This document shows positions 1 to 7,955 of a DNA stretch of 25,951 bases, one piece after another. How positions within the stretch are numbered: the stretch's first letter is position 1; every line of letters starts with the position of its first letter. The notes under the pieces are model-generated. The model was given only the letters and a program-made list of their open reading frames with translations. It was not told the DNA's origin and did not search any database. Both the position numbers and the translations under genes were made by a program. Location: IMG/VR virus record IMGVR_UViG_3300025112_000159, positions 1 to 25,951 of that record. The stretch is one strand, 5' to 3'. This stretch comes from a virus.

Positions 1-2479
1 CATCTCCTGAGCTGCGTAGTGCGTTCCACTTTTCGACAGTCCAAGACGTCGCATCAAAGAGCTTGAACTTCTCGTCGCCCAGCCCAATCAGCTCGCCCAC
101 AACGTCAAACCCGAGATCCATGATACCGGCCCACTGCTGACGCTTCGCATTAAGGCCGTCTTCTTCGATCCGCCAGTCCAGCAGATTGCCGGCGATTGTC
201 TCTGCAGAGGTGAGCTGATTGGCGGCGATTGTCTCTGCAGAGGTGATGCGATCGGCCTGAAGAGTAAGCTGCAGGTCGCGATCGAGCTGACGCTCTACTG
301 ACTGCCACAAATCCTCGCGGCGCTGGACAGTGTCGTCGCGCCCCCACTGCCGGCTGGTCATAAACAGCTCACGAGACCAGCTTCGAGTCTCGGCGCGATT
401 GTCGATCATTTCCTGCGCTGCCATCCTGTCGATGTCCAGGCGGGCCGCCAGGTCGGTCAAGGCACGCTCGTGCGCCTGGCTACCCGGCGCACGGTGCATC
501 GCCCCAGTCTCGTCAAGGTACATGCCGCCATACTCGTCGATCATGTCGCGCTGCCAGGCAAGAGTCGCTGTCACCGCGGCGTGTCGTTGGGCGTCGTCCT
601 GGATGGCCATCCTTAGCGATTTGTCCAGGCGGAGCATCTCACGGGCATTGCCGTTCCGCAGGCCTTCCATAACCATATCGTGACGGTTGGCCTTGCTGCT
701 TTCTGACGCCGCTAAAGCACGGTCGAGGGCCTGGTAGGCCTCGAGGTATTTCTGCTGGTCGTCCTGTAGTTCCAACGACGCGGCGGTCTCGGCAGTGATG
801 GTCGCGATGCTGTGCCGCTGCACGTCCTCACGATTGAGCCACTCTTGAAGCCGGTCCAGCCGCGCCTGCTCGCCGGCGAACTCGGTCCGCAGGCCTTCCA
901 TAACTTCATCGTGACGTTCGGCCTTGTTGCTTTCTGACGCCCGGTGAGCATGGTCGAGGATCTGGTAGGCCTCGAGGTATACCTGCTGGTCGTCCTGTAG
1001 TTCCAACGACGCGGCGGTCTCGGCAGTGATGGTCGCGATGTCGTGCCGCTGCACGTCCTCACGATTGAGCCACTCTTGAAGCCGGTCCAGCCGCGCCTGC
1101 TCGCGGGCGAACTCTCTGGTGGCATCGTCGCTCTCCATCGCAAGTTTCGCGGCATGGTTCGCGTCCCGCCATCTTGTGATGTTTTCTCGAGTGAATTGGG
1201 CCCGCGCCTCGTATTCGGTGCCCATCACGGTGACAGTGTCGTAGAAGGGGATGCCATCAGATCCGGTGCGCTGAATGACGATCTCTCCACCTTCTCGACG
1301 CAACGCCTCAAGGGCAGCTCCGCGCTCGGCTTTCATTGACTCAAACTGCTGGTGGCCGATGAGGGTCTGCTTGTTGCCGTCGTTGTCGATGTAACTGCCA
1401 CCGTCAGCCATGAAGATGGTGAAGGCTTGGTCTTGCTTCTGCATGTGCATCTGCAGCTCGTTCTGACCCATCACATGGACGCGCTCCCAGTGGCCTGCCT
1501 CGTTCATCACATGCTTGTAGGTGCCATTAGCATTCTTCTCGTCGTAGCCGAAGATGATGTCACGTTTTGTCTGGTTGTCCATCTCCCGCAGACGGCGTTG
1601 CAGCGTTGGTGAGCCGTCAGCAAACTCGCCTTTTTCCTCAATCCACCGCAGCTGCTCGAGGCGGCTCTCGACGGTCCTGCGCGTGTCGCCGTTCGCGTCG
1701 ACTTCTGGTAGACCGGTGACGGGGTCGTAGATAGTGCCCTCGGCACTGAACCAGGCCAGGGCTTCATTTGCATCGGCAATCTCCGTGTCCAGCTCAAACC
1801 TTTGGCCGGCGAGCAACACTTCAGCCTCAGTCGCTTCAACCTGACGCGCCGTCAGTGACGAAACGCGAATCTCTGACGCGATCGTACCGGTCTCCGCCAG
1901 CTCGCGCACATGTGTCCCCGACAGCTTGAACCCACGCTGCTTGAGGTCTTGCTGAATGAAAGCGATGCCATTCTCGTCAAACGTGCCATCGGGCAGGCGG
2001 AACTGATCAATGACCCCCTGAGAGCCAGTGTTCTCGATTGTAAAGTAGCCGGGCCTGATGGTCGTGTATCCAGCGGCTTCCTCGCCGGCGCGGTCGTGCT
2101 CCTCGCCCACTATCGTGCGGACGCTGATAGGCAGGTCGGTCTCAGGATCAAGCTCGCCGGTAAAAAAATCACCAGTCAGCCTCGATTGCTCGAGGTTCAT
2201 GGTGTGCTCTTCCTTCTCGCGCTTGAGCGTCTTTACGTAAGTGGTCACGCGACCGCGCTCATTGGGATCTCCCAGGGCAACACGGCGGGCCATGGCGTCA
2301 CTGACCGTCGCCCCATACTGTTCCCGGAACTTGTCCTTGATGGCGCCAACCTGCGATTCAAACTTGTCGCGGTTGGTGATCTTTGGGGGTTCCCAAGCAG
2401 GCGCACCGATGATCTCGCCTGTGGGGTCTTTGTCTCCCATCCTCTTATGCTCGAAGGCAGAAGCATTCGTGTTTGTCAT
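1..2479 (-). CDS. Giant virion-associated protein, alpha-helical/coiled coil (C-terminus beyond window)
   Basis: The frame is open from the ATG at 2479 to the window edge, at least 826 codons with no stop. The ATG lies one base after the stop of the upstream virion gene. The N-terminal third is mixed. From about residue 370 the protein is rich in Glu, Gln, Arg, Ala and Leu and looks like long helices. Residues about 456-607 are two near-identical 77-residue repeats containing RLDRLQEWL and EDVQRH, followed by a degraded third copy. Near residues 745-765 the motif TSAETIA occurs twice, 11 residues apart. I recognise no enzymatic motif. As the last visible gene of the tail module it could be an internal (ejection) protein or part of a tail structure; this is inference from position and composition. 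The reading frame is certain, the function is not. Confidence 0.85.
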   Translation of the reverse strand, partial: MTNTNASAFEHKRMGDKDPTGEIIGAPAWEPPKITNRDKFESQVGAIKDKFREQYGATVSDAMARRVALGDPNERGRVTTYVKTLKREKEEHTMNLEQSRLTGDFFTGELDPETDLPISVRTIVGEEHDRAGEEAAGYTTIRPGYFTIENTGSQGVIDQFRLPDGTFDENGIAFIQQDLKQRGFKLSGTHVRELAETGTIASEIRVSSLTARQVEATEAEVLLAGQRFELDTEIADANEALAWFSAEGTIYDPVTGLPEVDANGDTRRTVESRLEQLRWIEEKGEFADGSPTLQRRLREMDNQTKRDIIFGYDEKNANGTYKHVMNEAGHWERVHVMGQNELQMHMQKQDQAFTIFMADGGSYIDNDGNKQTLIGHQQFESMKAERGAALEALRREGGEIVIQRTGSDGIPFYDTVTVMGTEYEARAQFTRENITRWRDANHAAKLAMESDDATREFAREQARLDRLQEWLNREDVQRHDIATITAETAASLELQDDQQVYLEAYQILDHAHRASESNKAERHDEVMEGLRTEFAGEQARLDRLQEWLNREDVQRHSIATITAETAASLELQDDQQKYLEAYQALDRALAASESSKANRHDMVMEGLRNGNAREMLRLDKSLRMAIQDDAQRHAAVTATLAWQRDMIDEYGGMYLDETGAMHRAPGSQAHERALTDLAARLDIDRMAAQEMIDNRAETRSWSRELFMTSRQWGRDDTVQRREDLWQSVERQLDRDLQLTLQADRITSAETIAANQLTSAETIAGNLLDWRIEEDGLNAKRQQWAGIMDLGFDVVGELIGLGDEKFKLFDATSWTVEKWNALRSSGD
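191..246 (-). repeat. 33-bp period direct repeat inside the giant virion gene
   Basis: A 23-base sequence beginning ggcgattgtctctgcag occurs identically at 191-213 and 224-246. The 33-base period equals 11 codons, so the repeat keeps the frame and encodes TSAETIAxN twice. Confidence 0.9.
661..1114 (-). repeat. 231-bp tandem duplication inside the giant virion gene
   Basis: Copy one is 661-891 and copy two is 892-1114. Most positions are identical. The period of 231 bases is exactly 77 codons. Differences are scattered single bases, so the duplication is recent but not brand new. A third, heavily diverged copy can be seen only at protein level, just left of 661 (pattern AREMLRLDK then DDAQRH). 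Confidence 0.93.
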
Positions 2480-2480
2480 C

Positions 2481-4487
2481 TCAACCCCGGAGAATATTGT
2501 CGCGCAGATGTGCTGCGACGGTATGGTTTATCTTGCCCTGGTCGTACAGCAGGTAGAGCGCACTTAGTTCTCCCAAGCGCCCGTCACGCACCATGTTCTC
2601 AATGTCCACCATGCGCGGATCGTTCAGCTGCCATACTTTCGACCCGTCGCCGAACTTGATGTTCTTAGCGAAGGTGCCGGGATTGGCAGCATGGGGAGCG
2701 CTACGCCAGTTGCTGCTGTCGGTGGTGGTAGTGTCGGCAGCAGCCTCGTCGGCAGCAGCCTCGTCTGCTGCTTGGGTGGAGCCAGTATTGAAGCCGCGGA
2801 GATATCTGATCGCCGCCTCCTTGCCCTCACCACGAAAAACGGCGGCGGCGTTGTGTATCTGATCTTCCGTGAAATTGCTCCCCGTCTGGGAGAGCACGTC
2901 GTTCTCAAACTTCTTCGCGTTGGCCGGGTTCGGCACGACCTGCTGATACTTCGCGGGAAGGTCGTCCCATTCCTGTTGTGTAACAGCACCGTAACCACCG
3001 TCGCGGTTTTGTAGATCGAACAGGAAGTCTCTCGCCTGCTCGTCGGTTACAGTGCTCCCGCCGCCGTCGTTGGCGTTGTCACTGGTGGTGGTGTCACTGG
3101 TGGTGGTGTCACTGGTGGTGGTGTCACTGGTGGTGGTGGTGTTCGTATAGGCACCAGGCATCGACAGTGTGTATCCGTCGAGCTTCGCCCGCAATTCGGC
3201 GGGCATGTCCCCAATCAGCCCGCCTTCAGCCAGATACGAACTCAGGGCACTTATGGTCTCAGGATCGTCTTGCCAGTCGACCTCCACCATATTGCCGAGT
3301 GAGGCCAGGATACCCTGAACGTCGGAAGGATCTGCGGCCATCTCCGCTGCCCAATCCAGGAACGACGACACTGGCATGTTGTCGCCCTGCATGAACCGAT
3401 CGAAGAACTCGAAGGCGTCGTCGTAGCCGATGTAACCGACCACCTCTTCGATCTCCTCGGTGGAGAAGTTGATGGCCTGGGCGATCCCAGGGATGGCCAC
3501 TCGAAAGGCGTCCTCGGTCAGAGAGCGCAAGATTTCAGCGCGATCCGATGAAGACACAGATTCGTCCCCTCCGCCAGCGCCACCCCATTCGCCGTCTTGA
3601 TACTCTGACGGTGAGATTTCCATGTCGGCCATGAACTCGGCCAGGTCGACAGTGATGTCGGTACCCCAATAGCCACGATGGACAGCCTCTTGAACGATCT
3701 CGTTGAGCCGATCGCGTTTCGCCTGCAATGTGTCCATGGTTGTGTTGGTTATCGGATCGTAATACCTGCCTGTCATCTCCCCGCGCTGCTCGGCCCGCTT
3801 GATCGCCTGGTCCTGTTCCAGCAGGGTCGTCTTCCGCTCTGAGATACTCTGTGAATGCTCCTCGATCTTTGCTGCCAGTGTCTGGATCTCTTCCTGGGTT
3901 TCCGGGTCTGTCCACATCCCAGTCTCGCGGGCCTCTGCGACAGCTCTGTCATACTCTGAGTTGAGCTCGTCGAGAGCCTGGGCCCTGCCCTGGATTCCCA
4001 ACTGCCCTTCTTGGATTCCCAACTGCCCTTCTATCATGCCGATGTTGGCCATGGTCGTCAGGTCCTGCCGGCGTTCGGCCCGCTCGCCTTTGATCAGAGG
4101 CACCATGACGTCTTCCGCCACGCGCCCGTAGGTGTCCTCTGTGCGGCGGTCGTAGGTCTCCCTGCGATCACCGCTCCAACGCAGACCCATAGACTCAAAA
4201 TACTTCTCGTCCTGCTTGCGCTGGTCGTCCAGCTTCTGGAAGTAGGGCTGGGCCTCGTGCTTGAACACCCGGTCGCGATCCTCACCTGACAGGGCCGGGG
4301 CACCAAGGTCTGTATTGGCCAGCTCCGCTGCCGTATTCAGGACCGCCGGCGTCTGGAAGGTCTTCTTCTTCGTATTGGCGTCCCCTGGGGCACCAAGGTC
4401 TGTATTGTCACCCACGGCCTGGAGTCCGGCGGATCTGTCGTATTTGACATCCTCGACGCCGAGACGATAGCCTGAATCTTTAGCCAT
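2481..4487 (-). CDS. Large virion-associated protein with low-complexity linkers
   Basis: 668 residues. I chose the ATG at 4487 because it shares a base with the TAA of the upstream nozzle-like gene (TAATG); an in-frame ATG 10 codons earlier would overlap that gene needlessly. The N-terminal part carries the motif NTDLGAP twice (encoded by an identical 21-base repeat) and the repeat GQLGIQ twice. A central charged, helix-rich region follows. A Thr/Ser/Asp linker at about residues 451-470 consists of TTTSD units, and an Ala/Asp/Glu linker (ADEAA units) lies further on. The last 100 residues look folded. It sits between the nozzle-like protein and the giant protein, where podoviruses usually keep internal or ejection proteins. 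No family is recognised, so function is inferred from position only. Confidence 0.85.
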   Translation of the reverse strand: MAKDSGYRLGVEDVKYDRSAGLQAVGDNTDLGAPGDANTKKKTFQTPAVLNTAAELANTDLGAPALSGEDRDRVFKHEAQPYFQKLDDQRKQDEKYFESMGLRWSGDRRETYDRRTEDTYGRVAEDVMVPLIKGERAERRQDLTTMANIGMIEGQLGIQEGQLGIQGRAQALDELNSEYDRAVAEARETGMWTDPETQEEIQTLAAKIEEHSQSISERKTTLLEQDQAIKRAEQRGEMTGRYYDPITNTTMDTLQAKRDRLNEIVQEAVHRGYWGTDITVDLAEFMADMEISPSEYQDGEWGGAGGGDESVSSSDRAEILRSLTEDAFRVAIPGIAQAINFSTEEIEEVVGYIGYDDAFEFFDRFMQGDNMPVSSFLDWAAEMAADPSDVQGILASLGNMVEVDWQDDPETISALSSYLAEGGLIGDMPAELRAKLDGYTLSMPGAYTNTTTTSDTTTSDTTTSDTTTSDNANDGGGSTVTDEQARDFLFDLQNRDGGYGAVTQQEWDDLPAKYQQVVPNPANAKKFENDVLSQTGSNFTEDQIHNAAAVFRGEGKEAAIRYLRGFNTGSTQAADEAAADEAAADTTTTDSSNWRSAPHAANPGTFAKNIKFGDGSKVWQLNDPRMVDIENMVRDGRLGELSALYLLYDQGKINHTVAAHLRDNILRG
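3076..3135 (-). repeat. 15-bp tandem repeat encoding TTTSD units
   Basis: Four copies of gtgtcactggtggtg lie head to tail at 3076, 3091, 3106 and 3121; the first copy has one mismatch. The unit is five codons long, so changes in copy number keep the frame and would only lengthen or shorten the Thr/Ser/Asp linker. Confidence 0.93.
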
Positions 4488-6046
4488 TATACCATCCTCA
4501 TGCCCTTGGTGACCCAAGGAAGGGTCAGTGCAGAGATAACGTGTGCGCTGTCTGTGTCTGTCTCTATGAGCTCGACACTGAAGTACCGGCCTGAAGAGTT
4601 GAGAGGTGTCTGGGCCTGTGAGACTGACCCCACCGATAGTACGGACTCGTCCAGAATGAAGTCCACGTCCAGCATCTCGCCGCCGGCGCCCGCAGTGAAG
4701 GTGCCTGAAAAGATCGGACTTTTACCCAGAGCCTCAACCAGAATGTTGAACGTCTTCTTGTCCGGGGTCTCGAGGTCCAAGATGATCTGGCGCAGCCCCT
4801 TGACCCCCTTGTAGCCGAAGTCCAGAAACCCTGTCGAGAACTCAGTGCGGATCGAGGCGCCGTCGTCGGTGAACGTGGTGTCTGCCAGGTTGTGGCCGAA
4901 GCAGTCCCAGACGTTGCCTGAATAGTCGCCCATGATCGTACGCGGTACGCCGTCGCTGTCGACGAAATTGGCGCCAGTAGCGAAGAGCATCTTGGTGCCG
5001 GTGCTCGACGGGGGCCAGATCGTCCAGCCCTCGATCTGCGTGTTCCAGCAGAGGATGGCGTTGTTCTGGGTGCTGTTGGGGCCCACGGTGACAAGGAACA
5101 GGATCTCGTTCCACGGCTCGCCCCGCGGCACCGCCACGATCGAATCGAGGCGCCCGCGGTTGAGGCTATCCCAATACTGCTCGATCTCGCGACCGATGAA
5201 CTCGTCCCGCCAGCTCTCTCCCCGCAGCCCGATACGACGAACGCCGCGCCGGGTGGCGTAGTATGTCCAGCCGTCCTTGGTAGCGATCGACTGCTTGGAG
5301 ATACAGGGCTCAGATCCTTCCACGGGAAAGGAGAGGAACGTGGGGCCCTCGCGCTCGTTGAACGTGATCCGATATACCTGGCGCTCGTAGAAGGCCAGCA
5401 CGGCGTCTCTGGAGTGCTGCTCGAGGGCGAGGCCCAAGGAGTCGCGGGTGGAGTCGATGACGTTCTGGTCCGTCCAGTCGAAGCGACCATAGGCGCTGTA
5501 GGTGAGGCTGGCCCGGTAGAGACTGAGGATGTGGCCGTGATACTCCTTGACGTCTGTGGCAACCGGAGGGGCTCCGGGGCCCAGGCTGGCCCAGGTGACG
5601 GCGTCGTTGGTGCCGTCCCAGGCATAGGGAGGATTAACCCCGTCTGTGCCGAGGAGGTACTCGGTCGTACCGTCGGTGAAGTTGCCGAAGCGGTGTTGGT
5701 CGCTCTCAGTGGTTGAGAGAGTGAGAGCACCTGTGTGTGTCGCCCAGACATCTGACCCCTCAGTGAAGGCCTTCAGCTGCCCATTCGAGACCCCGAACAG
5801 CTTTCTGTTCGACCCGAACTCGTACATCTGCAGGCCCTGCACGGCGTTGTCGCCGCTGATCTTGGGCGACACGTAGCTGGTGTAGCCGTAACGCTTCCGC
5901 CCCCGGCCAAAGCCGATGAGGTGGTAGTTCCTCATGCGGTAGAGCTTGGCCTTGTTGCCGCCGAAGATCCGCTGGTTGGTCAGGGAGTCACGATTATTCT
6001 CCCCGCGAAACTCCTCCATCCGATAAGGCCGGCGCCTTCTTGCCAT
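4487..6046 (-). CDS. Phage stabilisation / tail nozzle-like protein (P22 gp10 type)
   Basis: 519 residues. The basic N-terminus is followed by RNYHLIGFGRGRKRYG (39-54), then a beta-rich body with repeated aromatic and Gly motifs such as WDGTNDAVTW and YYATRRGVRRIG. This pattern resembles the DNA-stabilisation or tail-hub proteins of P22-like podoviruses, which form a beta-propeller nozzle below the adaptor. It starts at 6046, sharing the A of the upstream TAA (TAATG), and ends coupled to the next virion gene. Order adaptor then nozzle fits this assignment. An in-frame ATG nine codons later is an alternative start. A 395-codon open frame runs inside it on the same strand, but its Ser/Arg/Thr/Pro-rich translation marks it as a shadow. 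Confidence 0.72.
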   Translation of the reverse strand: MARRRRPYRMEEFRGENNRDSLTNQRIFGGNKAKLYRMRNYHLIGFGRGRKRYGYTSYVSPKISGDNAVQGLQMYEFGSNRKLFGVSNGQLKAFTEGSDVWATHTGALTLSTTESDQHRFGNFTDGTTEYLLGTDGVNPPYAWDGTNDAVTWASLGPGAPPVATDVKEYHGHILSLYRASLTYSAYGRFDWTDQNVIDSTRDSLGLALEQHSRDAVLAFYERQVYRITFNEREGPTFLSFPVEGSEPCISKQSIATKDGWTYYATRRGVRRIGLRGESWRDEFIGREIEQYWDSLNRGRLDSIVAVPRGEPWNEILFLVTVGPNSTQNNAILCWNTQIEGWTIWPPSSTGTKMLFATGANFVDSDGVPRTIMGDYSGNVWDCFGHNLADTTFTDDGASIRTEFSTGFLDFGYKGVKGLRQIILDLETPDKKTFNILVEALGKSPIFSGTFTAGAGGEMLDVDFILDESVLSVGSVSQAQTPLNSSGRYFSVELIETDTDSAHVISALTLPWVTKGMRMV

Positions 6047-6783
6047 TAGTAGATGTAGCTCTCTCCCTCAACCGCCCCATACCAATCAACAACATGGATC
6101 TGCTCGTCGGAGTGCGGCGTCGGGTCGTAACCTCGAAGCTCTGGCAGGCGCGTCCTGTCCCAATGGGCAAGCATGGTTCTGAACTCAGATTCATCCTCCT
6201 GCTGCATCCCGAAGATGATGCACAGATCGACGTGATCCATGAAGAAGTCCGAGTGGAAGGCGAAGTCTGTGGTCTCCCAATCGCCCCCGCTGCTGTCGAA
6301 GTCCTCGCCCCGGTAGTAGTAGCCCTCCAGGGTAGGATGGCTGCTGACGTAGTCGGAGCTGGGCTTGCCGGCAATGATCAGTGAATTGCCCCGCAGTGAG
6401 GCGTAGTCAGAAACAGTGTTGGCCGAGGCTGAATCCTTCCAGTTGCCGCCCAGGTCACGGTCGATCTCCTCTGCCTCGTCCCGCCAGATGAGGCGCTTGT
6501 TGCTGTTCACCCGGCGGATGGAGTCGACCTGCAGCTTGCGCGGGCGCACCAGAGCAGCCCCGTCCCACACTGTGTCAGTGTAGGCGTAGGCGTAGGTGCC
6601 CGCCGTCAGCGTCAGACTGAACTCCTGCTTGTGACAGGTCCAGTCGTTGATCCGCTGTAGATGGTATCCAGCCTGGATGATCCACCTTGTGACGTGGAGG
6701 TAGTCGTCCGTACCAGTGGTGCTCACGTCCTTGTGGACGCGATCACCGATGTGCGGGCGAATGTCCTCTGGAGCGTAGGGCAT
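6046..6783 (-). CDS. Tail adaptor / head-completion protein (gp4/gp11-like)
   Basis: 245 residues. The first half is helical (DDYLHVTRWIIQAGYHLQRI). Next comes a beta segment typical of podovirus adaptors (FSLTLTAGTYAYAY, then RPRKLQVDSIRR), and an acidic C-terminal half with RGNSLIIAGKP. Its length, fold pattern and position between the connector region and the nozzle-like gene agree with an adaptor ring below the portal. The start is preceded by AAGGGG embedded in the end of the upstream gene. Sequence similarity to a named family cannot be tested here. Confidence 0.6.
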   Translation of the reverse strand: MPYAPEDIRPHIGDRVHKDVSTTGTDDYLHVTRWIIQAGYHLQRINDWTCHKQEFSLTLTAGTYAYAYTDTVWDGAALVRPRKLQVDSIRRVNSNKRLIWRDEAEEIDRDLGGNWKDSASANTVSDYASLRGNSLIIAGKPSSDYVSSHPTLEGYYYRGEDFDSSGGDWETTDFAFHSDFFMDHVDLCIIFGMQQEDESEFRTMLAHWDRTRLPELRGYDPTPHSDEQIHVVDWYGAVEGESYIY

Positions 6784-6786
6784 AGC

Positions 6787-7242
6787 CTACCCCTTCTTGT
6801 CTACTGCAGCTTGCACGTCGGCCTTGGTGACAGAGCCGTCTTTGCCGGTGCCGTGGATCGCTGTCGGATCGAGCTCATGCTCGACTGCCAGCTCCATGGC
6901 CGCGGGGGATATCCTAAACTCTTCCTCTGGAGGAGCGGGAGGAGCGGTGCTCAGACAGTCCACGGCCTGCTGATGGGTGACCAGGCCCAGCTCGATCAGG
7001 AGGTCGAGCATCAGCTTCTTGTTCTGGGCCGACAGGAGGTCTGTGGGTTCGGCGTAGCGCACCGGAGAGATCCCGTGCGGGTTCCCTGTGTCCAGCAGCT
7101 CATCTCGGAGCGCAGAGGTCTCAACCTCGATGACGCGCCGGTTCTTGTAGCCAGGGTTCGGGGGAAAATGCAGGCGCCCAAGCACCCGGTGTAGAATCGA
7201 AACATTGCCCTCGTTTCCCAGATATTCGACCAGATATGACAT
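6787..7242 (-). CDS. Virion-region protein with C-terminal E3-binding (peripheral subunit-binding) domain
   Basis: 151 residues from the ATG at 7242, which has the ribosome site GAGAGGAA just upstream; a longer frame to 7296 would run through a hairpin and lacks a good site. Residues 1-100 are unrecognised, with a helical LMLDLLIELGLVTHQQAVDCL stretch at about 77-97. After a Pro/Glu linker, residues 110-150 read SPAAMELAVEHELDP, then GTGKDGSVTKADV. This is the classic pattern of the small E3-binding domain of 2-oxoacid dehydrogenase acyltransferases (SPAxxxLAxExgxD, GTGkdGxitkxDV). I see no lipoyl or catalytic domain. It lies between the capsid and adaptor genes, so a head-completion or scaffolding-contact role is likely. 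The domain call is strong; its role is inference. Confidence 0.78.
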   Translation of the reverse strand: MSYLVEYLGNEGNVSILHRVLGRLHFPPNPGYKNRRVIEVETSALRDELLDTGNPHGISPVRYAEPTDLLSAQNKKLMLDLLIELGLVTHQQAVDCLSTAPPAPPEEEFRISPAAMELAVEHELDPTAIHGTGKDGSVTKADVQAAVDKKG

Positions 7243-7266
7243 GGGTTCCTCTCTGTGGTGGTAGAA

Positions 7267-7294
7267 GAGGGAGGAGGCAAACGCCCCCTCCCTC
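7267..7294 (-). terminator. Terminator-like perfect 12-bp hairpin after the capsid gene pair
   Basis: On the minus strand GAGGGAGGGGGC, loop GTTT, then GCCTCCTCCCTC form a 12-base-pair stem with one G-U pair. It is followed by TCTTCT rather than a clean T run. It lies between the capsid/secreted-protein pair and the next gene, where phages often place a leaky terminator that keeps capsid mRNA high relative to downstream tail genes. Confidence 0.6.
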
Positions 7295-7325
7295 AAACAG
7301 CTTGCCCTACGGGCCCGCCAGATCT

Positions 7326-7940
7326 CTATCGAGGATAGATTCTGGTGATCACCGCAGAGATATATACCGAGTCTCCCGCCGAGGAGTCAGGGTCAAACCA
7401 CAGCCTGAAAAACCGGCTGTTGCGAACCATCATCTGATCCGCATTGGGTGACACTTCCATCCCTGCGGCGGTAGTCGGCGCAAGCAGCGTGTCTACCCCC
7501 CCAGAGGTGTTGAGCAGCACCCACATGGTGGAATCTCGACCGGTGTTTTCAGACTGGCCCACCGCAGAACCCGCGGTGACGTCGACGCTGTAGGTCGTCG
7601 CAAGCGAGTGCCAGGCCCCGGTTTTGATGTTCTGGTTCGACACTTGGCCGTAGTAAGTGAGATCCTGATCGTCGTTCTTCGAGCGACCAATGATCTCGAC
7701 GGAGACCTGTGAAGCCCCAGCGATTTCGATACCGTAGGTGGTATCGTTCAACGTGCCGGCCACCATGGTGTCGACGCGGTTCGCCGTGCCGGGGATAGAC
7801 CCCGAGGCGAACCAGATCATCGTGTCGGTCTTCGCAGACCCCACGTTGTTGCCGAAGTTGACGGGCCTCAACTCCTGCGCGTCGACAAGGCCAGCGATCA
7901 GAAACAGGGCCAGAAGGCCAGAAACAAAGCGTTTCAACAT
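7326..7940 (-). CDS. Exported protein with Sec signal peptide, encoded directly after the capsid gene
   Basis: 204 residues. Residues 1-21 are a textbook signal peptide: MLKRF, a hydrophobic core GLLALFLIAGL, then VDA with likely cleavage before QE. The mature part (about 183 residues) is rich in Ser, Thr, Asp and Gly with alternating beta-strand patterns, and ends RFFRLWFDPDSSAGDSV then VITRIYPR. It has no cysteines in the mature part and no membrane segment. A strong ribosome site (GGGGAGG) precedes the ATG. The gene follows the capsid gene by 15 bases and is followed by a terminator-like hairpin, so it should be expressed at capsid-like levels. Family unknown. It may be a periplasmic or outer-surface factor, or a virion protein with a processed leader. 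Confidence 0.82.
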   Translation of the reverse strand: MLKRFVSGLLALFLIAGLVDAQELRPVNFGNNVGSAKTDTMIWFASGSIPGTANRVDTMVAGTLNDTTYGIEIAGASQVSVEIIGRSKNDDQDLTYYGQVSNQNIKTGAWHSLATTYSVDVTAGSAVGQSENTGRDSTMWVLLNTSGGVDTLLAPTTAAGMEVSPNADQMMVRNSRFFRLWFDPDSSAGDSVYISAVITRIYPR

Positions 7941-7955
7941 TTTGGCGTCCTCCCC

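Noticed and set aside
1910-2659. 249-codon plus-strand open frame
   Set aside because: Antisense to the giant virion protein and the end of the upstream gene; no ribosome site, no family.
4564-5751. 395-codon open frame on the minus strand
   Set aside because: Lies wholly inside the nozzle-like gene in another frame; translation is Ser/Arg/Thr/Pro-rich with no fold, a GC-driven shadow.
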